From assembly GCA_016839635.1 (NCBI GenBank), contig JAEOTV010000243.1, forward strand, positions 1 to 36,771: a DNA stretch of 36,771 nucleotides, in the 5' to 3' direction. Numbering within the stretch: the stretch's first letter is position 1; every line of letters begins with the position of its first letter. This document shows, piece by piece, positions 26,315 through 34,848 of the stretch. The translations under genes and the position numbers were made by a program. The notes under the pieces were generated by a model. It ran no database searches. It had not been told where the DNA came from and worked only from the letters and a program-made list of their open reading frames with translations. This DNA comes from Promethearchaeota archaeon. GTDB lineage: Archaea > Asgardarchaeota > Lokiarchaeia > Sigynarchaeales > SOKP01.

Positions 26315-26321
26315 TTCACCT
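26315..26321 (-). promoter_or_regulatory. Ribosome binding site deciding the CoA-transferase start
   Basis: On the minus strand AAGGTGA matches the anti-Shine-Dalgarno complement GGAGGTGA over its last five bases, with one more match upstream. It lies about 11 bases before ATG 26304. The in-frame GTG at 26319 falls inside it, which argues against that start. Confidence 0.5.
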
Positions 26322-26347
26322 TTTTTCTGATTTTATTTTACTCTTTC

Positions 26348-26360
26348 AAATATAAATTTA
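26348..26360 (-). promoter_or_regulatory. TATA-like element for the CoA-transferase gene
   Basis: Read on the minus strand this is TAAATTTATATTT, a good archaeal TATA match, about 48 bases before ATG 26304. A start site about 26 bases further on would give a leader of roughly 20 bases that includes the Shine-Dalgarno sequence. The remaining 26361-26563 is AT-rich and should carry the acetyl-CoA synthetase promoter, but no single element stands out. Confidence 0.4.
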
Positions 26361-26563
26361 ATATCCAGTCTCTTTATTAATTGTATTATCATCAATATAA
26401 TGTTTTTGAAATTATAAATAAAATGTTTAAATTTCATATATCTCTTATTTGAATTAGAATTATTCGCTATAAACTAATAATTTTAAATGTCAATAATTAA
26501 AAAAAACCAAAAATATAGATTTATGAAATTGTAAAATTAAGAAATTCAAAATTGTGAAAAAAA

Positions 26564-28543
26564 ATGTCAAAAGAAGAAAGGATGGAAAGTATTCTCACTG
26601 AAACTCGTATATTTAATCCTGTTGATCTTAATCCTGAATATTCTAAAACCGGAATGTCTATGGAAGAATATCAAAAATTATATAAACAATCTATTGAAGA
26701 TATGGAAGGTTTTTGGGATGAACAAGCAAAATCACTTGATTGGTTCAAACCATATGATAAAGTTTGGGAAAAAACTGAGTTATTTCCTGGTAAATGGTTT
26801 GTTGGAGGAAAACTTAATGTAAGCTATAACACAATAGATAGGCATGTTAAAGCAGGAAAAGGAGATAAAATTGCCTTGATCTGGGAAGCAGATGAGCCTG
26901 GAAACGTACGAACGTTTACTTATAATGAGCTTTTAAAGGAAGTGAGTAAAGTTGCTAATGGAATGAAAAAGAGAGGATTAAAAAAAGGAGATCGTGTAAC
27001 AATTTGGTTGCCTATGGTTCCAGAACTCGCTATAATTATGTTAGCTTGTGCTCGGATAGGTGTTATTCATTCAATTGTTTTTGGTGGTTTTTCAAAAGAA
27101 GCCGTTAAAGATAGAATTGAAGATTCTGATTCTCGCCTTCTATTCACTAGTGATGAAACCTTAAGGGCTGGTAAATATTACCCAAAAATGGCTGATGTCG
27201 CTCAAATTATTGATGATATTCCCACTATAGAGCACGTTATTGTTGTAAAGCGTTCTGGAAGAGATGTACCTCATACTGACAAGGATATTTGGTATCATGA
27301 CTTCATTGAAGGAATGAGTGAAGAATGTAAACCTGAAGAAATGGATTCTGAAGATACTTTGTTTATTTTATACACAAGTGGGACAACTGGAAAACCAAAG
27401 GGAGTAAAGCATACTACCGCAGGATACATTCTTTATACATCATTCACTCATAAAGTGGTATTCAACTATCATGAAAGTGATATATGGTATTGCACTGCTG
27501 ATATTGGTTGGATAACAGGGCATTCATACATAGTTTATGGTCCATTAGCAAATGGTGCTACTTCCTTAATGTTTGAGGGAGTTCCAACATATCCAGATGT
27601 TGATCGTTTCTGGGATATTGTTGAACGTCACAAAGTAACTCATTTCTATACTGCACCTACAGCAATTCGCGCTCTAATGAGGTACGGCGACGAACCAGTT
27701 AAAAAACATGATTTAAGTTCTTTAAAAGTGCTTGGAACTGTCGGTGAACCTATAAATCCAGAGGCTTGGACATGGTATCATCGTATAATAGGTAAAGAAC
27801 GTTGCCCTATAGTTGATACTTACTGGCAAACAGAAACTGGAGGTTTTGTTATGACTCCAATTGCTACTGCAACTCCCACAAAACCTGGTTCTTGCTGTAT
27901 GCCATTCTTAGGGGTTAAACCAGTTATTTTTGATTTAGAGGGGGAAGAGATCACAGAACCTAATGAAGGTGGATATTTTGCTATGGCTCAACCGTGGCCA
28001 GGAATGTTAAGAGACGTTTGGGGTGATACTGAGAGATTCAAATCAACTTATCTCGAGAGATATCCAGATCATTATTATACTGGAGATGGAGCAAGACGAG
28101 ATGAAGATGGATACTATTGGATTTTAGGCAGGCTTGATGACGTCATCAAAGTATCTGGTCATAGAATAGGAACCATGGAAGTCGAAAGTGCATTAGTATC
28201 ACATCCCAAAGTCGCTGAAGCTGCAGTTGCCCCTTTTCCGCATAAAATTAAAGGACAAGCAATTTGGGCTTATGTAACTCTTATGCAAGGTGTTGAAAAA
28301 TCAGCTAAATTATCTAAAGAGATAAGAATGCATGTAAGAAATGAGATTGGACCAGTTTTTCAACCAGATGTTATTCAGTTTGCTGATGCTTTACCAAAGA
28401 CGAGAAGCGGTAAGATTATGCGTCGAATATTAAAAGCAATTGCTGCCGGAACTGATATTGGAAATGTGACTACTTTAGCTGATCCTTCTGTAGTAGATTC
28501 TTTATTAGAAGAACGGAAGAAAATGGATATAGAAATTGGTTAA
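26564..28543 (+). CDS. acs: AMP-forming acetyl-CoA synthetase
   Basis: A 659-residue acetate--CoA ligase that activates acetate with ATP to acetyl-AMP and then acetyl-CoA. It is full length for the family. The AMP-binding signature YTSGTTGKPKGVKH lies near 270-283. DTYWQTETGG forms the acetate/ATP site, YYTGDGARRDEDGYYWILGR holds the hinge aspartate region, and the C-terminal PKTRSGKIMRR carries the catalytic Lys617 whose acetylation switches off this enzyme in many organisms. It is divergent from the CoA-transferase/GNAT gene, which suggests joint control of acetate use. An alternative ATG lies six codons downstream, after AAAGG. An 18-base T tract directly follows the stop codon. Confidence 0.96.
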   Translation: MSKEERMESILTETRIFNPVDLNPEYSKTGMSMEEYQKLYKQSIEDMEGFWDEQAKSLDWFKPYDKVWEKTELFPGKWFVGGKLNVSYNTIDRHVKAGKGDKIALIWEADEPGNVRTFTYNELLKEVSKVANGMKKRGLKKGDRVTIWLPMVPELAIIMLACARIGVIHSIVFGGFSKEAVKDRIEDSDSRLLFTSDETLRAGKYYPKMADVAQIIDDIPTIEHVIVVKRSGRDVPHTDKDIWYHDFIEGMSEECKPEEMDSEDTLFILYTSGTTGKPKGVKHTTAGYILYTSFTHKVVFNYHESDIWYCTADIGWITGHSYIVYGPLANGATSLMFEGVPTYPDVDRFWDIVERHKVTHFYTAPTAIRALMRYGDEPVKKHDLSSLKVLGTVGEPINPEAWTWYHRIIGKERCPIVDTYWQTETGGFVMTPIATATPTKPGSCCMPFLGVKPVIFDLEGEEITEPNEGGYFAMAQPWPGMLRDVWGDTERFKSTYLERYPDHYYTGDGARRDEDGYYWILGRLDDVIKVSGHRIGTMEVESALVSHPKVAEAAVAPFPHKIKGQAIWAYVTLMQGVEKSAKLSKEIRMHVRNEIGPVFQPDVIQFADALPKTRSGKIMRRILKAIAAGTDIGNVTTLADPSVVDSLLEERKKMDIEIG

Positions 28544-28561
28544 TTTTTTTTTTTTTTTTTT
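28544..28561 (+). terminator. Long oligo-T terminator after acs
   Basis: Eighteen consecutive T residues directly follow the TAA stop codon. Oligo-T runs of five or more terminate archaeal transcription, so this is a strong candidate. The homopolymer length may be imprecise in sequencing. Confidence 0.7.
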
Positions 28562-28652
28562 CATTTTATTTACGAATAGTTTAAAAAATTCAAATAAATT
28601 ATAGTTATAATTTATTTTTTCAATTATCTTTACCAATATATGTAATTTGAAA

Positions 28653-29720
28653 ATGATGTTTCAGTTTCTAAATTTATTAGAAAACGTTTATTTTCATATA
28701 ATAATTGCTCCTATTAGTCTTTTTGGGATTTTCGTTATTTTAATACGTTTATTTAAAATGAAATGGAAATCTATAGAATTAAAGGTTACATTGCTAATTA
28801 TCCTTACAACTTTAACGTTAGCAGAGCTTATTGTTCTGATTTTAGTAGTTTTTAAAGATAATATTATGTATTATTTAATATCTTTTGGAATTGGACTTTC
28901 AATTTTTATATATCTTTTATATTTCACAATAATATCAATAATCCGGTATTCCAATAATCTAGTATTAGCGAAAGATGAGATCGAACTCTCGCAAAAAAAA
29001 TATAGAAACGCTTATAATAATGCAGAACTGTATAAAGACGTTTTCACGCATGATATTAGTAACATGCTTCATAATTTAACATTTTCTATAGATTTTTATA
29101 GTTCTCTACCTGATAAAAAGAGAAATGAAGAAAATTATCAGGAAATGATAAATAGTTGCAAAAATCAAATTGAACGCGGAACTGAATTAGTAAGAAATGT
29201 ACGAGTACTTTCTAAGCTTTATAATGAAGAGAATACGTTAAAATCAATAGAAATAAAACCGGTAATTCAGGAAATTAGTACTGAAATCAAGCATAATTAT
29301 CTAAATTATAATATAAAAATTGAACTAGAGACAGAACATCAAAAATCAATTGTACAAGCAGATACTAATTTATATTACTTATTTAAAAATCTGATACTAA
29401 ATGGAATCATCCATAATCATAATCTTCAGAGAGAGATTTCAATCAAAATTAGAAATACTGAAAAAATCTATGATAATTATATTAGAATTGAAATTATAGA
29501 TAATGGAAGGGGGTTAGATCCGCAATTAAAGGAAAATTATCTTAAATTTTTCAGTAGTAATGAAATTGAATTTAGATCAGGATTAGGATTAATGGTTGTA
29601 AAAGGGCTAATTTCTATTTATAAAGGTCATATTTTTATTGAAAATAGAATTAATGAAGACTATACAAAAGGAACTAAAGTCATTATCTATCTTCCAAAAG
29701 CTATTAATAAAAAATATTGA
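28653..29720 (+). CDS. Membrane sensor histidine kinase
   Basis: A 355-residue histidine kinase. Three hydrophobic helices lie at the N-terminus (about 12-34, 44-68, 72-96), followed by a coiled-coil linker. The H-box is FTHDISNML, with the phospho-accepting His near residue 133. The ATPase domain has an N-box NLILNGIIHNH, a G1 box DNGRGL and a G2 box GLGLMVVKG, and ends in GTKVIIYLP. No receiver or PAS domain is visible and no response regulator gene is adjacent, so its partner lies elsewhere. The signal is probably sensed in or near the membrane. I start at ATG 28653; an in-frame TTG lies six bases upstream. A small membrane protein gene follows within 21 bases. Confidence 0.85.
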   Translation: MMFQFLNLLENVYFHIIIAPISLFGIFVILIRLFKMKWKSIELKVTLLIILTTLTLAELIVLILVVFKDNIMYYLISFGIGLSIFIYLLYFTIISIIRYSNNLVLAKDEIELSQKKYRNAYNNAELYKDVFTHDISNMLHNLTFSIDFYSSLPDKKRNEENYQEMINSCKNQIERGTELVRNVRVLSKLYNEENTLKSIEIKPVIQEISTEIKHNYLNYNIKIELETEHQKSIVQADTNLYYLFKNLILNGIIHNHNLQREISIKIRNTEKIYDNYIRIEIIDNGRGLDPQLKENYLKFFSSNEIEFRSGLGLMVVKGLISIYKGHIFIENRINEDYTKGTKVIIYLPKAINKKY

Positions 29721-29741
29721 ATATGATAAATATTGAATAAG

Positions 29742-30239
29742 ATGGTAGAATTCTATTATAAAATCTCCTTTTCTTCAGGAGTTATTGGTATTATTTCATT
29801 ATTTACTCCAGTGATTTTTCATATTAGTCCAAATTATATTTACCACTTTTGGTTTTGGGGATTTACTCTATTTTTCGGTTTAACTTCAAACGAAATTGGC
29901 TTTACATATGATTCAGAACTAGAATTTTTAATTCCAGGTATAATTTCTTCAATTTTTATCCTTATAAGTTCTGTTTTAATCCTTTTCACATCAATAAAAG
30001 TAAAAAGAGAGCAGCAATTAAAAGTAAAGTATTATTATATTGGAGGGATTTTTATGATTATTACCCCCCTCTTTCTCATTATCGGGTGGCAAATATTTTA
30101 TATTATTATAAGAAGTTATCCAACTTTTTGGGGAACCAACTACTATTGGCCAAGTTTTGCGATTATATTACAATTTATAGCGGGAACATTAAGTATAATT
30201 TCAATAATGAAACTGCGCGTTAAAAAAAGAAAAGAATAA
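29742..30239 (+). CDS. Small four-helix membrane protein, function unknown
   Basis: A 165-residue protein with about four hydrophobic helices and many aromatic residues, ending in a basic tail (KLRVKKRKE). It has no recognisable family motif. It follows the histidine kinase by 21 bases on the same strand and is probably co-transcribed, so it could be an accessory sensor or transport subunit. That is a guess from position only. The start could also be the TTG at 29733; ATG 29742 is chosen as more usual. Confidence 0.65.
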   Translation: MVEFYYKISFSSGVIGIISLFTPVIFHISPNYIYHFWFWGFTLFFGLTSNEIGFTYDSELEFLIPGIISSIFILISSVLILFTSIKVKREQQLKVKYYYIGGIFMIITPLFLIIGWQIFYIIIRSYPTFWGTNYYWPSFAIILQFIAGTLSIISIMKLRVKKRKE

Positions 30240-30282
30240 AGAATATCATACAATTAAGAAAATAGATAAAAATCAAAAAATA

Positions 30283-31122
30283 TTAACCTTTAGCATACGT
30301 ACCAATAGCATACAATAAATCTAAATTTTCTGAGAGTTGTTTTCCATACACCATCTTTAAACTTGAGCCATCTTGTTTTTTCATTAAATTCATTGATTCA
30401 ACAATTTTTTTTGGAAAGTTTTTATGTTTTGCGATAATCAGATGATCTGCGGCTAATGCTATACTTTTCTTCATAATCTGTAGAGCAACATCCTGATTTA
30501 TAGCTATTAAAGGTCCTAATCGTTTATTTGTTAATAATCCATATCCCTCATTTTCCACAACTAAAATTTTAGCTCCCAACTCAACTTTCAAATCTAAATA
30601 CCTTCTACGATTAAATCCCATTGCATTTTCATCAAGAGTATATAGCCATTCTGGAAGTTTTTCTAAAACTTTTACAACATCATTATGAAATCCAAAATCC
30701 TCTTTATGCATTGGCAATTGGTACATTGTTCCATAAAACCTATCTTGAAAACCAGATTTCTTATAAATAGGTTTTCCTAATTCTGAAGCATAAAGAATCA
30801 TAGTTTCACAATTTCTATTATTTGCTTTTTTTAATAAATTTCTAAAAATTTCTGTTCCTGCTCCCTTACTTCTGTATTCTGGTAATACCGCCATATATCC
30901 AAAACTACTAACCTTTTCAAAGAAAAAAACTCCACCAATGCCGAAAATCTTTCCTTTATCTTCAGAAATAAGGAATGTTCCAATTTGCCTTTCTATTAAA
31001 GCTTTCCATATTTTTTCCTCCTCTTTAAGGTTTACTGGAAGAGCCCTACCAAAAGCAGAATACAGTACTTTTATAGCTTTTAATATTTCTATCTCTGTTG
31101 GTTTTCTAATATTATATTTCAT
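30283..31122 (-). CDS. GNAT-family N-acetyltransferase with second GNAT-like domain
   Basis: A 279-residue protein. The N-terminal half is a GNAT domain with FGYMAVLPEYRSKGAGTEIF (acetyl-CoA-binding RxxGxG motif), then LYASELGKPIYKKSGFQD. The C-terminal half (about 150-279) contains NRRRYLDL, YGLLTNKRLGPLIAI, and ends with MVYGKQLSENLDLLYAIGTYAKG. This fits the Acetyltransf_18-type second domain often paired with an N-terminal GNAT. The acceptor substrate is unknown. It is divergent from the HEAT-repeat gene. Confidence 0.83.
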   Translation of the reverse strand: MKYNIRKPTEIEILKAIKVLYSAFGRALPVNLKEEEKIWKALIERQIGTFLISEDKGKIFGIGGVFFFEKVSSFGYMAVLPEYRSKGAGTEIFRNLLKKANNRNCETMILYASELGKPIYKKSGFQDRFYGTMYQLPMHKEDFGFHNDVVKVLEKLPEWLYTLDENAMGFNRRRYLDLKVELGAKILVVENEGYGLLTNKRLGPLIAINQDVALQIMKKSIALAADHLIIAKHKNFPKKIVESMNLMKKQDGSSLKMVYGKQLSENLDLLYAIGTYAKG

Positions 31123-31160
31123 TATATTGACTAGTTAAAAACACTCTTCTTAAAAGAATA

Positions 31161-31173
31161 AAAATATATAAAC
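31161..31173 (-). promoter_or_regulatory. TATA-like element for the GNAT gene
   Basis: On the minus strand this reads GTTTATATATTTT, centred about 45 bases before the ATG at 31122. This would place the transcript start about 20 bases upstream of the gene. It lies in the 129-base divergent region shared with the HEAT-repeat gene. Confidence 0.35.
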
Positions 31174-31251
31174 AATTTTTTTATTAATAATTCAATGATT
31201 TTATTGTTTTCTATACTCTGCATAAACTTATTATAATTTAAGGTTTTAACA

Positions 31252-32922
31252 TTGAATTTTAATAGTGATCAGTTAACCGAAAAAATAAAAACGATGGAAA
31301 AAGATGAAGCTGTTGATATGTTGATTTCAATATTATCTGCTTCTCAAAATATAGAAAGTAAATTGAAAGCGGCCGAACTTTTAGCTTATTATGAAGATGA
31401 TAAAAATAAACGTTTTCATGATGTAAAAAATGTATTTTTAAATAATCAGCATCCACAAATCAGGCTTAAGTTAATCAATTTATTGACAAACTGTTATAAG
31501 ACAGAAGGAATTGAATACTTAAAAGAACAATACAAAAATTGTAAAGATGGATCCGTTCGAAAAAACCTTATTGAAAAGGTTGGTCAAGGAAATCTAAACA
31601 ATTCTATATCCTTCCTTCTTGATGCTTTAAATGATCCAGATTTTGAAGTAAAGAAAAACGTAATAAGACTCTTAGGAAAAACTGAAGCTAGTGAAGCCTT
31701 AATACCATTAATTAATATACTCCATTTTAGAAACGTTGAGATTTATAATTCGTTGATTGATACAATTGTAAAAATTGGTAGAAAAGGAAATTTACAAATT
31801 ATTAATGATTTCGTTAACACAGAAGATCTTTATATCAAAAGAGAACTTCCAGTAATTCTTGGAAAAATAAAAAACAAAGAAAGTGAAAGTGTGCTAATTA
31901 ATTTTTTAAACGATGAGGATTCAATAATAAGGAAGAAATCAGTAAAAGCATTAGAACAAATAATCGAATTAAGGAATGTAAAGTATATTTTAGATCTACT
32001 AAAAGATCAGGATATTGAGGTAAAGAAAGAAGTTATTCGAGTTTTAGGTAATGTTGGAAGTAAGAAGTCAATCACCCCCTTAATAGAATTACTAAAAGAA
32101 AATGATTCTCAAATCCGAAATTTAGCTAAAAATGCTCTTTATAAAATACTTAAGAAAACTAAATCATATGAACCTCTTTATGAGGTTATTAAAGGAAGAA
32201 ACATTAATGCTAGAAGAGAAGCTGTAAAACTTTTAGGAATTTTAAAAGATGTAAATGCAATTGATTTACTATTATCTCTGTTTAATAGTAAAGTAGCAAG
32301 TTTACGAGGTTCTGCTTATCGAGCTCTATTAAGAATTTTAGAGAATAAAATTGTTGACAAGATTATTAACGCATTATCAGATAAGTCTTGGCAAATAAGA
32401 ATGTTTTGTGCCAAAATAATAGGCGAAATTGCTGATCCGAGCACTATCAATTATTTGTTTAATTTAATCGAAGATGAAAATGGAAGTGTAAGAAAAGTAG
32501 TTGTTGAGGCATTAGTCAAATTTGATAATAAACGAGTAATAAACTTTGCAATTGAATTATTGAAAAGTTCAAGTTGGAAGACACGTAGAGCTGCAGTGAA
32601 CTTACTGTTAAGAACTGGAAGTAAAGATTCATTAAATTCTCTAATTTCTTGTTTAAACGATGAAGACGTATATGTAAAAAGTTGGGCAGCTATGGCATTA
32701 GGAAAACTTAAAGATATAAATTCTATCGAACCGTTTATTCAATTATTAAAAGAAAATGACGATAAAATACGAATATCAGCGATTAAAGCATTAGGCGAAA
32801 TTGGTAATAGAGAAGCTATTCAACCTTTAATTGAAGCATTAGGAGATGATAATTGGGATGTACGAAAGGAAATAGAGAATGCTCTTAATCAGATTGATCC
32901 AGATTGGATGAGTTCCTTATAA
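31252..32922 (+). CDS. HEAT-repeat protein
   Basis: A 556-residue all-helical solenoid. Roughly 16-18 repeats of about 31 residues run through almost the whole protein, with the pattern D-x-(D/E)-x(2)-(V/I)-(R/K)-x(3)-(V/A)-x(2)-L-(G/E)-x-(I/L)-x(3)-x(2)-I-x(2)-L-(I/L). Good examples are LGDDNWDVRKEIENAL and LKDQDIEVKKEVIRVLG. Such proteins act as protein-binding scaffolds, in some cases with PBS-lyase-like folds. There is no catalytic motif. I keep the TTG start at 31252, since AAGGTT lies about nine bases before it and the N-terminal helix is continuous; the next ATG is 14 codons later. The Roadblock gene is convergent and adjacent. Confidence 0.85.
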   Translation: MNFNSDQLTEKIKTMEKDEAVDMLISILSASQNIESKLKAAELLAYYEDDKNKRFHDVKNVFLNNQHPQIRLKLINLLTNCYKTEGIEYLKEQYKNCKDGSVRKNLIEKVGQGNLNNSISFLLDALNDPDFEVKKNVIRLLGKTEASEALIPLINILHFRNVEIYNSLIDTIVKIGRKGNLQIINDFVNTEDLYIKRELPVILGKIKNKESESVLINFLNDEDSIIRKKSVKALEQIIELRNVKYILDLLKDQDIEVKKEVIRVLGNVGSKKSITPLIELLKENDSQIRNLAKNALYKILKKTKSYEPLYEVIKGRNINARREAVKLLGILKDVNAIDLLLSLFNSKVASLRGSAYRALLRILENKIVDKIINALSDKSWQIRMFCAKIIGEIADPSTINYLFNLIEDENGSVRKVVVEALVKFDNKRVINFAIELLKSSSWKTRRAAVNLLLRTGSKDSLNSLISCLNDEDVYVKSWAAMALGKLKDINSIEPFIQLLKENDDKIRISAIKALGEIGNREAIQPLIEALGDDNWDVRKEIENALNQIDPDWMSSL

Positions 32923-32973
32923 GAATTGATTATTAGAACAAGAATTTATTCTTAAAAAATATTAAATTTAAAA

Positions 32974-33360
32974 TTAATACAATTTGATAATTTTTTGAAT
33001 GATTTCCTCTAATTTGCTTAAAATATAAGATACTTTAGATTCCCTTTTAATAATTAATATCAAAAATGTATTATTATCACACTCAAAAATTAAAATAGTT
33101 TTTTCTTCTAATTCTGCAATGATTTTATTAATTTTTTGAGAACCTATTGCGCCACCTATCCCTACGGCACTTTCCAGAACAGAAGCACACATTGATACTA
33201 GTTCGTTACTTTTAACATTATTTCCTAAACTTTCTAATATAAGACCACCATCTCTATACGCAAAAATCGCTCCATCTAAATTTCCATTAGTTTTCAAATC
33301 ATTTATAATTTGAAACAGCTCACTGCGATTCTCTAAATTAGAATTATTCATACTCTTCAT
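32974..33360 (-). CDS. Roadblock/LC7-domain protein
   Basis: A 128-residue single-domain protein of the Roadblock/LC7 fold. The order is LFQIINDLKTNGNLDGAIFAYRDGGLILES, a central helix SNELVSMCASVLESAVGIGGAIG, then KINKIIAELEEKTILIFEC and FLILIIKRESKVSYILSKLEEI. In bacteria (MglB) and eukaryotes (dynein light chain, Ragulator) the fold dimerises and regulates or anchors small GTPases. In this window it lies near a HEAT solenoid and on the same chromosome segment as several GTPases, but no GTPase is in its transcription unit. It is divergent from the M20 gene, with only 66 bases between the start codons. Confidence 0.88.
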   Translation of the reverse strand: MKSMNNSNLENRSELFQIINDLKTNGNLDGAIFAYRDGGLILESLGNNVKSNELVSMCASVLESAVGIGGAIGSQKINKIIAELEEKTILIFECDNNTFLILIIKRESKVSYILSKLEEIIQKIIKLY

Positions 33361-33426
33361 TATTTAATGTAGTTCAGTTTTATAAATATGGACAATTAAA
33401 TAAAACTAATTGATATTATATTATAT

Positions 33427-34848
33427 ATGGAAATCGCAAACTCAGAATCGAATCTTATAGATATAATTCAAGATTCTAATAAAAACTTCATAAAAAATGA
33501 ATTATTACAATTTCTTAAAATTCCCAGCAATACTCTTAATCCTGAAGGTATAGAGGAAACTAAAAACTATATTATCTCCTATATCTCTGATTTTTCTGAA
33601 AATATTAATGTATATGAGGGGTTAATCAATCCAATTATCGTGGCAAAAGTAGAGGGAGAAATTAAGAAATATCTCTTAATTTACATGATGTACGATACTC
33701 AACCTATTAATAAAGAAAAAGAATGGATTAGCAGCCCATTTGGAGCAGAACTTAAGATTTTACCTCCACCTCTTAATAAATTGGGTGATTGTATTATAGC
33801 AAGGGGCGCATATAATTCCAAAACACCGTTATTATGTTTCTTGAATATTGTGAAAATCTTGAGAAAAAAGCAAAAACTACCAGTTTCTTTATTACTCTTA
33901 TTTGATGGCGAAGAAGAAAAAGGCTCCCCTTCACTTCTAAAATTTCTTGAGAATAACACTCATAGAAATATGTTAAGGAATTGTACTGATGCCTACTATC
34001 CTTCAACAAAACAAGATATCAATGGAAATCTAATTTTAAAATTAGGCTATAAGGGTATTTTATCATTGACAATTAGAGTTTCCTCAAAAAATGCAGAACC
34101 ACACTCAGCCTTTAGCAGTATGATTCCTAACCCTGCAAGCGATTTAGTCTCATTACTTAATACAATCTATTCGAATAATGAGTTTCAAATTGATAGTTTA
34201 AAAAAGCCATATATACTTACTGATGAGGAGCAATCTCTCATTGATTCGTTTATAGAAGTGATAGATATCGAAACAATTAAACAAAAAGCAGGTATAAAAC
34301 AAGCAGTTGAAGATGATCCCTATAAAGCATTTGTTGGTTATCTATTTAATCCAACTTTTAATATTTCCACTTTGAAATCAGGATTTTTAGAAGAAGGCTC
34401 AAAAAATTATGTTCCTAATCAGGCTTTATGTAATGTTGATGTCAGGTTCGCTCATCATGTTGCAACTGAAGAAATCTTTAATGAAATTGAAGAGAAAGTA
34501 ATCATTTTCTCCAAAAAAACTAAAAATCAGATTGAAATTACTAAGAATATAGGTTATGAAAGCTCGCGAGTTCAAAAAGATTCCCTCTTAGTAAGAAGTC
34601 TTAAAGGGAGTGCTAATGCTTTAGAAGTATCAACTGAATTATGGCCATTGAGTGCTGCTGCTGCTCCTTTGAGTAAAATTCAGAGAGAAATAGGATTGAA
34701 TTTCATTACTGGAGGTTTAGGTATTGGAGGATTTGCTCATGCGGCTAATGAATTTATTCAATATGACTCAATTATCAATACAAGATTAGCTAATTATCAT
34801 TTTCTAAAAAATTATTCTGAATTATTGAAAAAAAATTTAATCAAATAG
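33427..34848 (+). CDS. M20-family peptidase-like protein with altered metal site
   Basis: A 473-residue homolog of M20 dipeptidases/deacylases (carboxypeptidase G2, CNDP-type). The fold is intact: an N-terminal half with LIYMMYDTQPINKEKEW and LLLLFDGEEEKGSPSLL, a dimerisation insert starting PHSAFSSMIPNPASDLVSLL (His226), and a C-terminal AHAANEF with His438. Several zinc ligands differ. The HxD motif is MYD (Met88 for His, Asp90 kept), and the bridging Asp of the DDKG motif is Asn130, followed by Ser131. The catalytic/metal glutamates (GEEEKGS, 162-164) remain. It may bind one metal or none, and may be a non-catalytic binding protein or a changed enzyme. The last 12 bases overlap the convergent DUF362 gene. 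Confidence 0.83.
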   Translation: MEIANSESNLIDIIQDSNKNFIKNELLQFLKIPSNTLNPEGIEETKNYIISYISDFSENINVYEGLINPIIVAKVEGEIKKYLLIYMMYDTQPINKEKEWISSPFGAELKILPPPLNKLGDCIIARGAYNSKTPLLCFLNIVKILRKKQKLPVSLLLLFDGEEEKGSPSLLKFLENNTHRNMLRNCTDAYYPSTKQDINGNLILKLGYKGILSLTIRVSSKNAEPHSAFSSMIPNPASDLVSLLNTIYSNNEFQIDSLKKPYILTDEEQSLIDSFIEVIDIETIKQKAGIKQAVEDDPYKAFVGYLFNPTFNISTLKSGFLEEGSKNYVPNQALCNVDVRFAHHVATEEIFNEIEEKVIIFSKKTKNQIEITKNIGYESSRVQKDSLLVRSLKGSANALEVSTELWPLSAAAAPLSKIQREIGLNFITGGLGIGGFAHAANEFIQYDSIINTRLANYHFLKNYSELLKKNLIK

